A stretch of DNA of 64,000 nucleotides from Accumulibacter sp031732815 (GCF_031732815.1 NZ_JAVMKF010000268.1:1-64000), one strand, 5' to 3'; counted from the first letter of the stretch, positions 1 through 9,590 are shown. Translations and numbers: made by a program. Notes: a model not told the origin generated them from the letters alone.

Positions 1-2
1 GC

Positions 3-386
3 CTGTCGGGTGGATCGGCCACGGCCACCTTCAACAACACCCAGTACCCGATCCGTGTCACCAACCGGGGGGCGCTGACCGAGCGCTGGATCGTGCGCTT
101 CACCAACAGCACGTCCTTCGAGGTGATCGGTGAAAACGTCGGCGTGATCGCCTCGGGCAACACCAGCACCGACTGCGCCCCGAACAACCCGTCCACCGGC
201 GTGCCTTATTTCTTCCTGCCGGCGCTGGGTTGGGGCAACGGCTGGGCGACCGGCAACGTGCTGCGCTTCAACACCATCGGCGCGCAGTTTCCCGTCTGGG
301 TGGTGCGCACAGTCCAACAGGGCCCGGAAACCGTACCCGATGACGCCTTCACCCTGCTGCTGCGCGGCGATGTGGACACGCCTTAA
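3..386 (+). CDS. Phage structural-type protein, 3' end only
   Basis: The reading frame is open from the first complete codon of the window (base 3) to a TAA at 384-386, so this is the C-terminal 127 residues of a longer protein. A GTG at 93 lies inside the frame, but coding continues upstream of it without a break, so I do not use it as a start. The visible part is rich in N, T, G and aromatic residues with alternating hydrophobic stretches, as in beta-rich phage tail proteins. It is followed 35 nt later by the next structural gene. I do not recognise the family; a virion role is inferred from context. Confidence 0.6.
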   Translation: MSGGSATATFNNTQYPIRVTNRGALTERWIVRFTNSTSFEVIGENVGVIASGNTSTDCAPNNPSTGVPYFFLPALGWGNGWATGNVLRFNTIGAQFPVWVVRTVQQGPETVPDDAFTLLLRGDVDTP

Positions 387-421
387 CGGCATGGGTGGAC
401 ACCCCTTGATGAGAAACCACG

Positions 422-1690
422 ATGACTGACTTGAGCGTCAAATACTTCAACAACGCCATGGCCGGCGCCCCCCAGGTGTCCAACGCCTGGGGTGATCTGG
501 TCAACATGCTCGATGCGGTGCTGATCCATGGCTTCAACCTTAAGGCGATCGATCGCCTGAGCTTTGCCGAAGGCTTGGCCACCGCCACGATCACCACCGG
601 CCACAGCTATCTCAAAGACCAGGTGGTGCTGATCGAGGGGGCCAACGAATCCGCTTACAACGGCCAGTTTCGCGTGCTCGCGGTCACCGCCACCACCTTC
701 AGTTATGCGGTCACGGGCACACCGGCATCACCTGCCACCACGGCCACCAGCCTGTCGGCCAAGGTGGCACCGCTGGGGTGGGAGATCGCATTCGCGACCA
801 CGCACAAGCGTGCCTACCGCAGTCGCCATGTGCAGTCACCAGGCAACCTGCTGCTGATCGACGACAGCCTGAAAGGCGCTTCTTACGGCACCACCTGGGC
901 CAAGTGGGCCAACGTCGGCATCGTTGAAGACATGGCGGACATCGGGACCATCGTCGGCGCCCAAGCCCCGTTCGATCCGAGCAAACCGAACCAGAACTGG
1001 ACACAGTGGGAAGCCAACCAGTGGGGCTGGCACAAGTGGTACCACGCCCAGCAAGGTGGTTACGAGAACTATGGCGACAGCGGTGGCGGCAACCGCAACT
1101 GGGTGCTGGTGGGCGACGATCGCCTTTTCTTCCTGTTCGTGACCAATGCGGCGGGGTACAACTGGTACGGACGCAATTTCTATTGCTTCGGCGACCTCGA
1201 AAGTTTCAAACCGGGTGACCGCTACCACACCGTGCTGTGCGCGGATGACCGCTACTGGAGCATCAATAACCAGTATTCAAGTTACCCCGGCCAGTACAAC
1301 GGCTATGGGCTGACCCACTCGCTGGACGTCGGGGGCAAGGTCATCCTGCGCAACCACACGCAGGTCGGCAACTACGTGCGCTGGGGGGTGACATCGCTCA
1401 ACACCAACAACGGTCAGCAGGTGTGCGGACGCGGCAATCTGCCGTTTCCCAATGGGGCTGACTACAGCCTGTGGCTGATGCCGACCTATGTGCGGCAGGA
1501 AGACGGACACCTGCGCGGGATGATGCCGGGCATGTACTGGATGCACCAGGATCGGCCCTATACCGACCAGACCATCGTCGAGAACGTCGTCGGCCAGTCC
1601 GGTCGACGCTTTCTGCTGGTACGCACCCAATACAGTTCCGAGGCCGAAGGCGCGCAGGTGGCGTTTGACATCACCGGGCCCTGGCGGTGA
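422..1690 (+). CDS. Putative phage tail structural protein
   Basis: This 422-residue protein has no signal peptide and no membrane segment. It starts MTDLSVKYF and is rich in Gly, Asn, Trp and Tyr, which suggests a beta-sandwich virion protein. A domain around residues 45-115 (alternating hydrophobic pattern, 'VVLIEGANES') looks like a small beta domain. The ATG at 422 is the natural start, only 35 nt after the previous stop. The next gene begins 3 nt after the stop (ATG 1694), so the genes are cotranscribed and probably translationally coupled. I do not recognise the exact family. Placement upstream of the hub and fibre genes suggests a tail or baseplate-decoration role. Confidence 0.55.
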   Translation: MTDLSVKYFNNAMAGAPQVSNAWGDLVNMLDAVLIHGFNLKAIDRLSFAEGLATATITTGHSYLKDQVVLIEGANESAYNGQFRVLAVTATTFSYAVTGTPASPATTATSLSAKVAPLGWEIAFATTHKRAYRSRHVQSPGNLLLIDDSLKGASYGTTWAKWANVGIVEDMADIGTIVGAQAPFDPSKPNQNWTQWEANQWGWHKWYHAQQGGYENYGDSGGGNRNWVLVGDDRLFFLFVTNAAGYNWYGRNFYCFGDLESFKPGDRYHTVLCADDRYWSINNQYSSYPGQYNGYGLTHSLDVGGKVILRNHTQVGNYVRWGVTSLNTNNGQQVCGRGNLPFPNGADYSLWLMPTYVRQEDGHLRGMMPGMYWMHQDRPYTDQTIVENVVGQSGRRFLLVRTQYSSEAEGAQVAFDITGPWR

Positions 1691-1693
1691 ACC

Positions 1694-2797
1694 ATGAGCC
1701 TTCTGTTACTGCCGCGATTGGGCACGGGCAACACCGTGCCCTTCTTCAACAACTATGGCGTGTCCAAGGATGGCAATCCCTGGGGTGATGGCGGTTCGGA
1801 CACCTTCGATGGCACCTCGGGCGCCCAGGTCAGCAGTTCGACGGGCTGGGTGCGTATCGCGGGCAACACCTACACCACCCCGGACGGCTCGATCGATATC
1901 ACCAAGGCGCTGGGCTCGGATGCGGTCGACATCGGCGTCTACTCCGGCTGGGCCGTGGCGGGGATCTGGGTGTGCGAAATCGAACTGGGGCACGAACCGC
2001 TCACGCCGCTGAACTTCCGTTTCTGGTGCAACACCGGCTACGACGGCAGTAACGCGACCGGGATGGTCACGCGGCCCTATGAGCTGGCCGGTGAAACCTA
2101 CGAGCTCAAGACCGTCTGGAGCACCAACAGCTTCCAGGATTCGTGGCCAACGACGGGCGAGACGCAGCTGACAGTCACCATCGTGCCCTATCTGGCCGAG
2201 CACAACCTTCCGGGCGCCAACCCGTTTCAGTTCAGTCGTTCCGGCGATTCAGTCGACCACTTCGTCAATGGCGTCTCGCGCGGCGCGACGATGTACATCC
2301 AGTGGGGCAAGGCCAGTGTTGCGGAGGTCCAGGACTGGATCATCGGTGATCTGGTGGCCAGCGAAGAGTTCACGAACCCGCCGCATGAACGCACCTTGCT
2401 GCTCAACACGGCACCGGGTGCGCGTTGTGCGGCGCTGCCCCATTGGCACAGCCCGAACTCGGTGCTGTGGGACCGCGTCGGTGGGTTTGATGCCTGCTGG
2501 CATGCCTTGCCCAAGTTTCGCCGCAACATCCACTTTGGTGGTGCCGGACTCATCACCGGTTCCGTCAAGGAGAAGGCCGCTCAAGCCAGCACGCCCAACC
2601 GAGCGCTGGTGCGTCGGGTTCAACTCTTCAGTGCTCAGACGAACCTGCTGGTGGCCGAGACCTGGAGTGCTGCTGACGGCAGCTACCGCTTTGATCACCT
2701 CGACCCTGATCAGCGCTTCACGGTCGTCGCGCACGACCACGAGCATCACTACCGGGCGGTGATCGCCGATCGGCTGCAGCCGCAGGTGATCACATGA
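1694..2797 (+). CDS. Putative phage tail protein with C-terminal carboxypeptidase-regulatory-like domain
   Basis: This 367-residue protein has two parts. Residues 1 to about 280 are beta-rich, with many Trp, Gly and Asn residues, like the preceding gene. The last 75 residues read as a small Ig-like regulatory domain: a basic RRVQLF strand, then 'AADGSYRFDHLDPDQRF', the common pattern of carboxypeptidase-regulatory-like (CarboxypepD_reg) folds. A similar domain occurs in the large protein at 3695-6094, which supports a shared role in surface or receptor contact. Its stop overlaps the start of the next gene (ATGA at 2794-2797). The family is not identified; a tail function is inferred. Confidence 0.55.
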   Translation: MSLLLLPRLGTGNTVPFFNNYGVSKDGNPWGDGGSDTFDGTSGAQVSSSTGWVRIAGNTYTTPDGSIDITKALGSDAVDIGVYSGWAVAGIWVCEIELGHEPLTPLNFRFWCNTGYDGSNATGMVTRPYELAGETYELKTVWSTNSFQDSWPTTGETQLTVTIVPYLAEHNLPGANPFQFSRSGDSVDHFVNGVSRGATMYIQWGKASVAEVQDWIIGDLVASEEFTNPPHERTLLLNTAPGARCAALPHWHSPNSVLWDRVGGFDACWHALPKFRRNIHFGGAGLITGSVKEKAAQASTPNRALVRRVQLFSAQTNLLVAETWSAADGSYRFDHLDPDQRFTVVAHDHEHHYRAVIADRLQPQVIT

Positions 2798-3189
2798 CGA
2801 TCACTTTGAGTACCGAACACCACTTGGCGCGCATGGAAAGCACCCGGGCCTTCCTGGACCGGGGCACTCAAGCCGCACGGGTACGCATCTACGGCGGGGT
2901 ACGACCGAGGGCGCCCTCCGACAACCCGAGCAGCGTGATGCTGGTCGAAGTTCGCCTCACCCGGCCCTGCGGCAGCGTGGTCGGTGGGCAGCTGGTGCTG
3001 ACCGCCCAGGAAAACGCTTTGATCACAGCGTCGGGCCTGGCGACCTGGGCGCGGTTGGTCAATGGTGAGGACGTCACAGCGATGGACCTCGATTGTTCTG
3101 ATCTTGCCGGCGACGGCGAGATCCGCTTTGAGCAGACCCAGCTCTACGCGGGCGGTTACGCCCAAATGGCCAACGCCGTTCTCGGCTGA
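2794..3189 (+). CDS. Small phage protein of unknown function
   Basis: This 131-residue protein starts with an ATG that overlaps the previous stop by four bases, so translation is coupled. It has no signal peptide or membrane segment. The sequence alternates short charged and hydrophobic runs ('SVMLVEVRLTRPCG', 'GQLVLTAQENAL') and looks like one compact alpha/beta or beta domain. It sits between two tail-type genes, which is the only basis for a virion-assembly role. I do not recognise the family. Confidence 0.5.
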   Translation: MTITLSTEHHLARMESTRAFLDRGTQAARVRIYGGVRPRAPSDNPSSVMLVEVRLTRPCGSVVGGQLVLTAQENALITASGLATWARLVNGEDVTAMDLDCSDLAGDGEIRFEQTQLYAGGYAQMANAVLG

Positions 3190-3256
3190 GCCAGATCCGG
3201 TCGCGACCTGCGACAGGGCACAAGTTTCATTTCCATTCCACTTTCAGGAGCCATTC

Positions 3257-3682
3257 ATGGCAAACAGCCTTTACGACAAGGGCCGGCAGCGCTTTCTCGA
3301 AGCACAACTGAACTGGCTCACCGACGACATCAAGGTGGTCATGGTCGACACCGGCATCTACACCTTTGCGTCGTCCCATGAGTTCTTCACCAGCATCCCG
3401 GTGGCAGCCCGCATCACCGCGCCCACCACGCTGACCAACAAGACCAGCACCAACGGTGCAGCCGATGCGCAGGATGTGACTTTCGCGGCGGTCAATGGCC
3501 CCTCGATCGAGGCCCTGGTGATTTACCGCGAGGTGCTGGGCACCGATGGCATCACGCCCGATGAGGCGGCTTCGCCCTTGATTGCCTACATCGACACGGC
3601 CACCGGCCTGCCGATCACGCCCAACGGTGGCGACATCATCGTCACCTGGGACAACGGCATCAACAAGATCTTTCGCCTGTGA
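3257..3682 (+). CDS. Phage virion-type protein, 141 residues
   Basis: The start is the ATG at 3257, preceded by CAGGAG at 3245-3250 with good spacing. A longer in-frame extension back to 3062 would run through the previous gene and lacks a Shine-Dalgarno. The N terminus (MANSLYDKGRQRFLEAQLNW) resembles short phage proteins found in tail modules of proteobacterial phages; the phrase 'DDIKVVMVDT' is followed by a beta-rich body. No membrane segment is seen. It lies directly before the large fibre-like gene. A structural or assembly role is inferred from position; the exact role is unknown. Confidence 0.6.
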   Translation: MANSLYDKGRQRFLEAQLNWLTDDIKVVMVDTGIYTFASSHEFFTSIPVAARITAPTTLTNKTSTNGAADAQDVTFAAVNGPSIEALVIYREVLGTDGITPDEAASPLIAYIDTATGLPITPNGGDIIVTWDNGINKIFRL

Positions 3683-3694
3683 AGGGTGCTGACC

Positions 3695-6094
3695 ATGACG
3701 ACCCCAGTGCGCTTCTGGCGACTCTATTTCCGCAGCGTGAACACCTACAACTACGGACAGTTGATCTTCCGTACATTGAAGCCGCATGACGTCAACGGCA
3801 ATCCGCTGATCAGCGGGGTGACCCTGTCGATCTCGGCGGGCCTGATGAACGGGACCTCCTTCCCCTTGGCCAACCTGATCGACACTGATACCGCCACGGC
3901 CACCTACTGCGGCGTGAACTACCCCGATTACCAGACGACCACGTCCTGGCGCTTCGTGCAGTTCACCTACACCGACCCGGTGCTCTGGGACTACCTGATG
4001 GCCAACCTGTCTGAGACAGCGCTCAACAGCAATTCCGTGGTGCCGGCCAACTCGGTCGACTTCTGCATCGATTCCTCCCCGGACAACGTGACCTGGAACC
4101 GCCAGGCCATGGTCTACCGCCCGGTACTCGCGGCCAACGGCGACTACAAGTTCAGCGCCACCACCAAATCGACCACCTATCCGATCCCGTCGCGCATCAA
4201 CATCGGGGGCTCGGGGGGCATCTACGGCATCGTCTCGGAAGACGGCGTGGCCCAGGCCGACCGCCCGGTGCTGCTGTTCGAGCGCGATACCTTTTACAAG
4301 GTGGGCTACACCACGACCGACCAGAATGGCGGTTACGCCTTCAACGGCCTCAATGAGAACCGCGAGTTCCTGGTCATGTCCTATGACCCCAGCGGCCCAC
4401 CGTACAAAAACGCCCTGGTCTGGGACCGTATCCAGCCCATCAACACCAAGGGCAACCTGGCGCCGCAGTCGTCTTTCTGGGCCCGGCGTTGCCGTGAGTC
4501 GTCGCTCGGCATGCTGGTGAGTTTCGCTGACTACCTCAACGGCGCGACTTACCGCTACTTCCGCTCCAACATCCTCGGCCATGCAGAAAACATGCTGCAG
4601 ACCACCGAGCAGTTCTGGGGTTTCGACTTCTACCCGGACACCCGTGTCGGCGGCGCGATTCGCTTCCTGAAGTCGGGCCGGCATCTTTCGCCGACCGCCA
4701 ACACCAACGGCCTGTTCATCCGTGCAGGCCAAGGCGCCATCAATGGTCGCAATCAAGCCAGCCCCCCGGAAAACTACACGAACCTCACCTGGGAATACAT
4801 CTTCAAGGCGCCGGCGCCGAGTGAAACCGCGTTGATCTTCATGTGGGGTGGTCGACGGGACTCGGACGACCACGCGTACTACGGCTACGACGACTATTGG
4901 GGCTACTACGGTATGACTGCCGGGCCCACCCTGGAGGTGACCTCGGCGGTGATGAACGTGCGTCTGGCGCTGAGCACCCGCAACCTGTCGATCGTGCGTG
5001 CCACGGCGCCTGTCATTGCCGGCGAGATCTACCACGTCATGGTGACCTACGAGCAGGACGCCAGCGTGAAACTCTACGTCAATGGTGTGCTGGTGCAGAC
5101 CACTGCCATCACGGGCGGTGGGCGCTTGTGGAGTTGGCTGCGCTCGAACAATCCGACCAACGAGAACTGGGACTACCTTGCCACCACCAACCAACCCAAC
5201 GGCGCAGCCCGCCGCTTTGATGCGCTGGCCATTGGCGGTTACGGTACACCGCCCCATGGACACGGCTCCGGTTGGGGTGCGGTGCCGGCGGCGCATGGCG
5301 GTGGGTTCGGCTTGGCTGCGATGTACTACCGCACCTTCACGGATGCCGAGGTGGCGAGCTTCTACGACTCGTACCTCAACTGGGAGACGCATGTCGTCGC
5401 GCCCAAATTCGCGGGGTACATGGCCGAGGTTGAAGCGGACAACCCGGTCTATTACTTTCGGATGAACGAGCTGCAGAGCCAGCGTCCGATCAATGCGCTG
5501 GGTCAGCAGGATTACTTTGCCTGGTACGAGGGCAATCCGGTGTTCAACGCCCCCGGCTTCGTGACCGGATCGAGCGCCATCACCACCAGCAATGGTTCGC
5601 TGCTGATCAACAACTTCAGCACGCTGGCCTCGACCTTCACGGTCGAATGTTTCGTGCGGCCGTCTTCGGTGACGGGTACCACCCGGATCTGGCTGCTGCG
5701 CATCTATAACGGCAACCCGCCGATGTACCTGTCCCTGGTCGCCGGCAATCTGCAGTTGTCGATCGTCGATGTGACCGGCACGACCACGACGGTGTTTTTC
5801 GTCCATCCAAATCTGGTGGCCGGGTCGGCCTACCACTTGGCTGTCACCTACGACCCCTGGGTTGAAAAGAAGACCCGCCTGTACATCAACGGGGTGCAGG
5901 CCAACGAGCAGACCGCGACGGTGTTTCCCGACACCTACCGCACGGCTACGTGGCTCTGCATCGGCGCCAACGCATCGGCCACCGCGCCGAGTATCTCGGA
6001 GCGTTTTCAGGGCCAGATCGGGGAGTTCGCCGCCTACAACTACGTGCTGCCTCCAGCGCGCGTGCAAGCGCACTTTGATGCACGCAACACCTGA
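3695..6094 (+). CDS. Large phage fibre-like protein with two LamG/concanavalin-like domains
   Basis: I take the ATG at 3695, with GAAGGG at 3681-3686, over an in-frame GTG at 3686. The product is 799 residues. In order: an N-terminal beta domain of about 185 residues that resembles a discoidin-like fold; a carboxypeptidase-regulatory-like domain near residues 200-260 ('TTDQNGGYAFNGLNENREF'); and two concanavalin-like lectin (LamG) domains at about 340-560 and 570-799, each with a strand ending in 'KLYVNGV' or 'RLYINGV', a hallmark of this fold. Such domains bind carbohydrates, so a receptor-binding or tail-fibre role is likely. A long open frame on the opposite strand is a composition artefact. 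Confidence 0.7.
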   Translation: MTTPVRFWRLYFRSVNTYNYGQLIFRTLKPHDVNGNPLISGVTLSISAGLMNGTSFPLANLIDTDTATATYCGVNYPDYQTTTSWRFVQFTYTDPVLWDYLMANLSETALNSNSVVPANSVDFCIDSSPDNVTWNRQAMVYRPVLAANGDYKFSATTKSTTYPIPSRINIGGSGGIYGIVSEDGVAQADRPVLLFERDTFYKVGYTTTDQNGGYAFNGLNENREFLVMSYDPSGPPYKNALVWDRIQPINTKGNLAPQSSFWARRCRESSLGMLVSFADYLNGATYRYFRSNILGHAENMLQTTEQFWGFDFYPDTRVGGAIRFLKSGRHLSPTANTNGLFIRAGQGAINGRNQASPPENYTNLTWEYIFKAPAPSETALIFMWGGRRDSDDHAYYGYDDYWGYYGMTAGPTLEVTSAVMNVRLALSTRNLSIVRATAPVIAGEIYHVMVTYEQDASVKLYVNGVLVQTTAITGGGRLWSWLRSNNPTNENWDYLATTNQPNGAARRFDALAIGGYGTPPHGHGSGWGAVPAAHGGGFGLAAMYYRTFTDAEVASFYDSYLNWETHVVAPKFAGYMAEVEADNPVYYFRMNELQSQRPINALGQQDYFAWYEGNPVFNAPGFVTGSSAITTSNGSLLINNFSTLASTFTVECFVRPSSVTGTTRIWLLRIYNGNPPMYLSLVAGNLQLSIVDVTGTTTTVFFVHPNLVAGSAYHLAVTYDPWVEKKTRLYINGVQANEQTATVFPDTYRTATWLCIGANASATAPSISERFQGQIGEFAAYNYVLPPARVQAHFDARNT

Positions 6095-6142
6095 TGGGTG
6101 GGAAACATGAAGCACTAACCTGAGCCGCAAGAGGAGCAAGCC

Positions 6143-8980
6143 ATGGCGGGCGCATTACCGGTCGCCGGCGTTGGCCTGGGCGATCAACACAAGTTTGGAT
6201 TTCCGCGCATCGAGAATGCCGCCTGGACGGTCGCCCCGCTGGGGTGGTCCTCCAGTCGGATCGCCCTGACGCACTCGATCTATTACCCGGATCAGAACGG
6301 GGCAGCGGTTTGGTTTGCCTTTGACCAGACCTATGCGGCCCCCGCCGTGGCCAATGTCGCCTTTCATTTCAGTGGCGATACCCTGGCCGCTGGTGTGTCA
6401 GCCGGAGAAGGCGCGAAGTTTGGGGTGGCTGGCGTGGCCAATGCGGCACGCACCGTGGCCCCCCAAGGCATCGACAGCGGGGTGGTGCCCCGTGCCGGGC
6501 GCGTCTGGCCATCGGTTGCCAACAGTGGGGCGAGTCGAGATTTCCCTTTCACGACTGCCTATGCCCCCCTGACGGGGCAGAACACCGCGTTCTACTTCGG
6601 TGGCACCATGGTCGTTACGGCGGCCACGGTCGGTGACAGCAGCCGTTTCGGCAGCATCGAACGGATCAAGAAACCACCACAGCTTTTTGCTGCGGGGTGG
6701 CAGTCGTCCAGGATGACTGGCAAGCCCCGCGTCGGTGCAACGGGCAGTATCGATTTCAACTTCGATCAGCCCTACGGTGTTCCGCCGGCAGCCAACACCG
6801 CATTCCATCTGGGCATCAAGCAGCCGTTGACGGCTTCCGTTGGGGACGCGTCCAAGTTCGGCTGGGCTGGGGTTCGCAACCTGGCTGCGACGGTGGCGCC
6901 CCGAGGGATTGCGCCACCCGAGCGCGTCGCACGACCCAAGGTGTTCGATGCGGACACCCAAGGGGCCACGGTCGATTTCGCCTTCGTGCAGGCGTTCCTC
7001 AACCGGCCACCGGCACTCAACACGCCGTTTTACTTCGCCTGGGAGAGCCGGGCCTTTCCGGACGGCTGGCAGGACACCGCCTTCGGTGCGTCACGCGTCT
7101 GGCTGTTTCACAGCTTCGCCCACGGTCAAGGCTGGGATTCATCCCGGTTTGGCACCTCTCTGGTGGAGAACTGGGCCGAGTTCGCGGCCACGCCGATGGG
7201 CATTGCACCGCCGGGGGCTGGGGTGCCGCACGTGGAGATTGCACCACGTTTCCCCTTTGCCTTGAGTGGGGTGCTTCCGACGCTGGCGTCGATGCACACG
7301 ACGCTGCGCTATGTCTCCTTGACCGCTCGACCCACGGTGGCGCACCGCCGCGATCACTGGCGACTGGCCAGCCCATCGGAACGTGGCGTTCGGCACGATC
7401 AGCAAGACGCGCGCAAATCGCTGGCCGGCTGGCACAGCGATTGGCAAGTTGCTCGGCAGGCGCCCCAGGGCATCGAGCACCGACTACCGCAGCGTTTGCA
7501 GCCCAGTGCCTTGCGCTGGCTGCAGCTGCACCAGTCCGCGATGTCCCTGCCTTGGGAAAGTCCGCTCCGGCAGCAAGATGCCAGCCCCTTATGGCGCGAC
7601 CTGATCTCACCCCATCAGGATGCCGAAGGGGCGGCTGTTGGGGTTCTGTGTCTGCAACAGGATGGTGATCGTTCGGTGCGCGCGAGTCGACGGGGCATCT
7701 GGCAAGTGGCGGTGGCGCTCGCGCGAGGTCTGGCGAGCGATCACCAAAGTGCACAGCCCGAGCGATGGGGCTGGGGTGGTCGGTACCAGGATGCGCGCGT
7801 GCCACCGCCAGGGCTGTCGCGCCTCGCAACTCCTCCGGTCGTGCCACCCGAGGCGTGTTACTCGCGCAGTCCGCATCTGGTGTTCGCTTCACCCGTTGCC
7901 AGTGACGGGCTGTTGTTCTTCCAGTGCGACGGCTACTCGCCATTGCCGCCTCCCGTGGGCGGCACGGTGGTCGTTGCCATCCAGAGGGTCTATCTCGTGA
8001 TCAATCACTGCACCTTGAAGCGCGTCTCGGACAACGTCAGCGTGCCGACCGTGTCCATGTCCTTGCGTCTGGATGCCGGCTCCTGGGTATGGGGCTTCGA
8101 GGCCACCTTGCCCGGGGCCGCGCAGGCGCTGGTCGAGCCCACCAACGCAGGCCCGGTCGAACTCTCCGCATGGATCAATGGCACTGAATTCCGCGTCCTA
8201 GCAGAAAGCCTCAGCCGCGAGCGCACATTTGGCCAGACGATGCTGCGGGTCAGTGGCCGGGGGCGGCAGGCGGTGCTCGATGCGCCCTACGCGCCGACGA
8301 TGAGCTTTACCAACATGGATGCGCGATCGCATCAGCAACTCTTTGATGACGTGCTGACCATGAACGGCATCCCCTTGGGCTGGAGTATCGACTATGGGCT
8401 GGAAGCGTGGAATGTGCCTGCCGGTGTCTTTGCGCATCAGGGGACGTTCATCAGCGCGCTGGCCACCCTGGCGCGTGCCGGAGGGGCGTATCTGATTCCG
8501 CACGCAAGTAGCATGTCGTTTCAGGTTCGCCCCTTGTACCCATTGGCACCGTGGCACTGGGGTGAAATTACCCCGGACTTTGTCCTGCCAGCGGCCGCGA
8601 TGAGTCGTGAGTCGATCGCATGGAGAGACAAACCGGCCTACAACCGGGTCTTTGTCAGTGGTCAGGAGCAAGGTGTCATCGGCCAGGTGACACGTGCCGG
8701 CTCAGCGGGGGATTTGCTGGCGCCGATGGTCACCGACCCGCTGATCACGACAGCGGCTGCCGCACGCCAGCGGGGCCTGTCCATCCTGTCCGACACCGGA
8801 CGGCAACTGGAGATCGGGTTGCGTCTGCCGGTATTGCCGACGACCGGGATCATCCGGCCTGGCGCCTACATCCAGTACGAGGACGAAGGCCAGACCCAAC
8901 TGGGCCTGGTCCGCTCGACCAACGTCGAAGTGGGGCTGCCCGAGGTCTACCAGAGCCTGGGAGTCGAGTGCCATGCGTAA
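6143..8980 (+). CDS. Phage tail-hub protein with N-terminal repeats
   Basis: This 945-residue protein begins at an ATG with an AAGAGGAG Shine-Dalgarno. The first 340 residues hold several degenerate repeats, each with a 'G(D/E).SKFG' element (for example VGDASKFG, VGDSSRFG, AGEGAKFG) followed by a 'FAF.Q.Y..PP..NT.FYF' element. Residues from about 610 to the end look like a gp27/late-control-D-type tail hub: paired beta-barrel-like segments with 'SLSRERTFGQ', a helical 'HQQLFDDVL' stretch and a C-terminal OB-like segment. Repeats fused to a hub in one chain are unusual. It overlaps the next start by 8 nt. The hub call rests on general pattern, not an alignment. Confidence 0.6.
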   Translation: MAGALPVAGVGLGDQHKFGFPRIENAAWTVAPLGWSSSRIALTHSIYYPDQNGAAVWFAFDQTYAAPAVANVAFHFSGDTLAAGVSAGEGAKFGVAGVANAARTVAPQGIDSGVVPRAGRVWPSVANSGASRDFPFTTAYAPLTGQNTAFYFGGTMVVTAATVGDSSRFGSIERIKKPPQLFAAGWQSSRMTGKPRVGATGSIDFNFDQPYGVPPAANTAFHLGIKQPLTASVGDASKFGWAGVRNLAATVAPRGIAPPERVARPKVFDADTQGATVDFAFVQAFLNRPPALNTPFYFAWESRAFPDGWQDTAFGASRVWLFHSFAHGQGWDSSRFGTSLVENWAEFAATPMGIAPPGAGVPHVEIAPRFPFALSGVLPTLASMHTTLRYVSLTARPTVAHRRDHWRLASPSERGVRHDQQDARKSLAGWHSDWQVARQAPQGIEHRLPQRLQPSALRWLQLHQSAMSLPWESPLRQQDASPLWRDLISPHQDAEGAAVGVLCLQQDGDRSVRASRRGIWQVAVALARGLASDHQSAQPERWGWGGRYQDARVPPPGLSRLATPPVVPPEACYSRSPHLVFASPVASDGLLFFQCDGYSPLPPPVGGTVVVAIQRVYLVINHCTLKRVSDNVSVPTVSMSLRLDAGSWVWGFEATLPGAAQALVEPTNAGPVELSAWINGTEFRVLAESLSRERTFGQTMLRVSGRGRQAVLDAPYAPTMSFTNMDARSHQQLFDDVLTMNGIPLGWSIDYGLEAWNVPAGVFAHQGTFISALATLARAGGAYLIPHASSMSFQVRPLYPLAPWHWGEITPDFVLPAAAMSRESIAWRDKPAYNRVFVSGQEQGVIGQVTRAGSAGDLLAPMVTDPLITTAAAARQRGLSILSDTGRQLEIGLRLPVLPTTGIIRPGAYIQYEDEGQTQLGLVRSTNVEVGLPEVYQSLGVECHA

Positions 8981-9200
8981 TCTGTTCAAGGAATTCCTGG
9001 CACTGATCCCCGATCCGGCCTTGCAGGTCGGGGCCGTTCAGTCCGTGTCTGCCAACGTCGCAACCGTGGTTTTGCCCGGTGGCGGCTTATTGAAAGCACG
9101 CGGGGGCAGTCCCGAACTGGTGGGCCGCAATGTCTTCGTGCGCGACGGGGTGATCGAAGGGCTGGCGCCCGATCTGCCCACCGAAATCATCGAAATCTGA
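8973..9200 (+). CDS. Small phage baseplate-associated protein
   Basis: This 75-residue protein has the pattern 'VGAVQSVSANVATVVLPGGG' followed by 'VGRNVFVRDGVIEG', a one-barrel (OB-like) design often seen in small proteins next to tail-hub genes. Its start lies within the last codons of the hub gene (8 nt overlap), so the two are translated together. It is followed 34 nt later by a strong terminator, which closes the structural operon. The role is probably hub-spike or baseplate related; this is inferred from fold pattern and position. Confidence 0.6.
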   Translation: MRNLFKEFLALIPDPALQVGAVQSVSANVATVVLPGGGLLKARGGSPELVGRNVFVRDGVIEGLAPDLPTEIIEI

Positions 9201-9234
9201 AATCCGCTTCACCCAACCCAAAACTTCATCCCTT

Positions 9235-9277
9235 GAAACCCGTTCCGGTGCTCACGCGCCGGGCGGGTTTCGTTTTT
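9235..9277 (+). terminator. Rho-independent terminator after the tail operon
   Basis: GAAACCCG (9235-9242) pairs with CGGGTTTC (9264-9271). An inner CCGG pairing lies on both sides of the loop, and GTTTTT follows at 9272-9277. It separates the tail genes from the lysis genes. The Shine-Dalgarno GGAGACA of the next gene follows immediately, so some read-through into the lysis module is likely. Confidence 0.75.
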
Positions 9278-9290
9278 ATGGAGACAGCCG

Positions 9291-9590
9291 ATGTCTGATC
9301 AAGAAAAACCTGCCCTCGTCGAGAACATGCTCCTCTTGCGCAAAGAGGACTTCGACGATTTGCTCGACCGCGCTGCCGAGCGCGGTGCGGAGCGGTGCCT
9401 GTCGCACCTCGGCCTCGAAAACGGCCACGCCGCGCGTGACATTCGAGAGTTGCGTGATCTGCTTGAAGCCTGGCGCGATGCCCGCCATACCGCTTGGCAG
9501 ACGACCATCAAGGTCGTCACCACAGGCATCCTGGCCGCGCTTCTGGTTGGTGCTGCCATCAAGCTCAAGCTGATGGGAGGTCCCCAATGA
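9291..9590 (+). CDS. Small single-span membrane protein in lysis module (DUF6127-like)
   Basis: This 99-residue protein starts at an ATG after GGAGACAGCCG. Residues 1-70 are charged and helical ('EDFDDLLDRAAERGAERCL', 'RDIRELRDLLEAWRDARH'). One membrane helix follows near residues 75-92 (VVTTGILAALLVGAAI), with a short basic tail. The shape matches a family I recall as DUF6127, found next to phage lysis genes. It overlaps the 3TM holin by four bases. It may be a second holin, an antiholin or a spanin-like accessory; the sequence does not decide between these. Confidence 0.6.
   Translation: MSDQEKPALVENMLLLRKEDFDDLLDRAAERGAERCLSHLGLENGHAARDIRELRDLLEAWRDARHTAWQTTIKVVTTGILAALLVGAAIKLKLMGGPQ

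Noticed and set aside
3227..6139. A 970-codon open frame on the - strand across the fibre-like gene
   Set aside because: It mirrors the + strand gene at 3695-6094, has Arg/His/Val-rich composition typical of antisense frames in GC-rich DNA, and shows no domain pattern.
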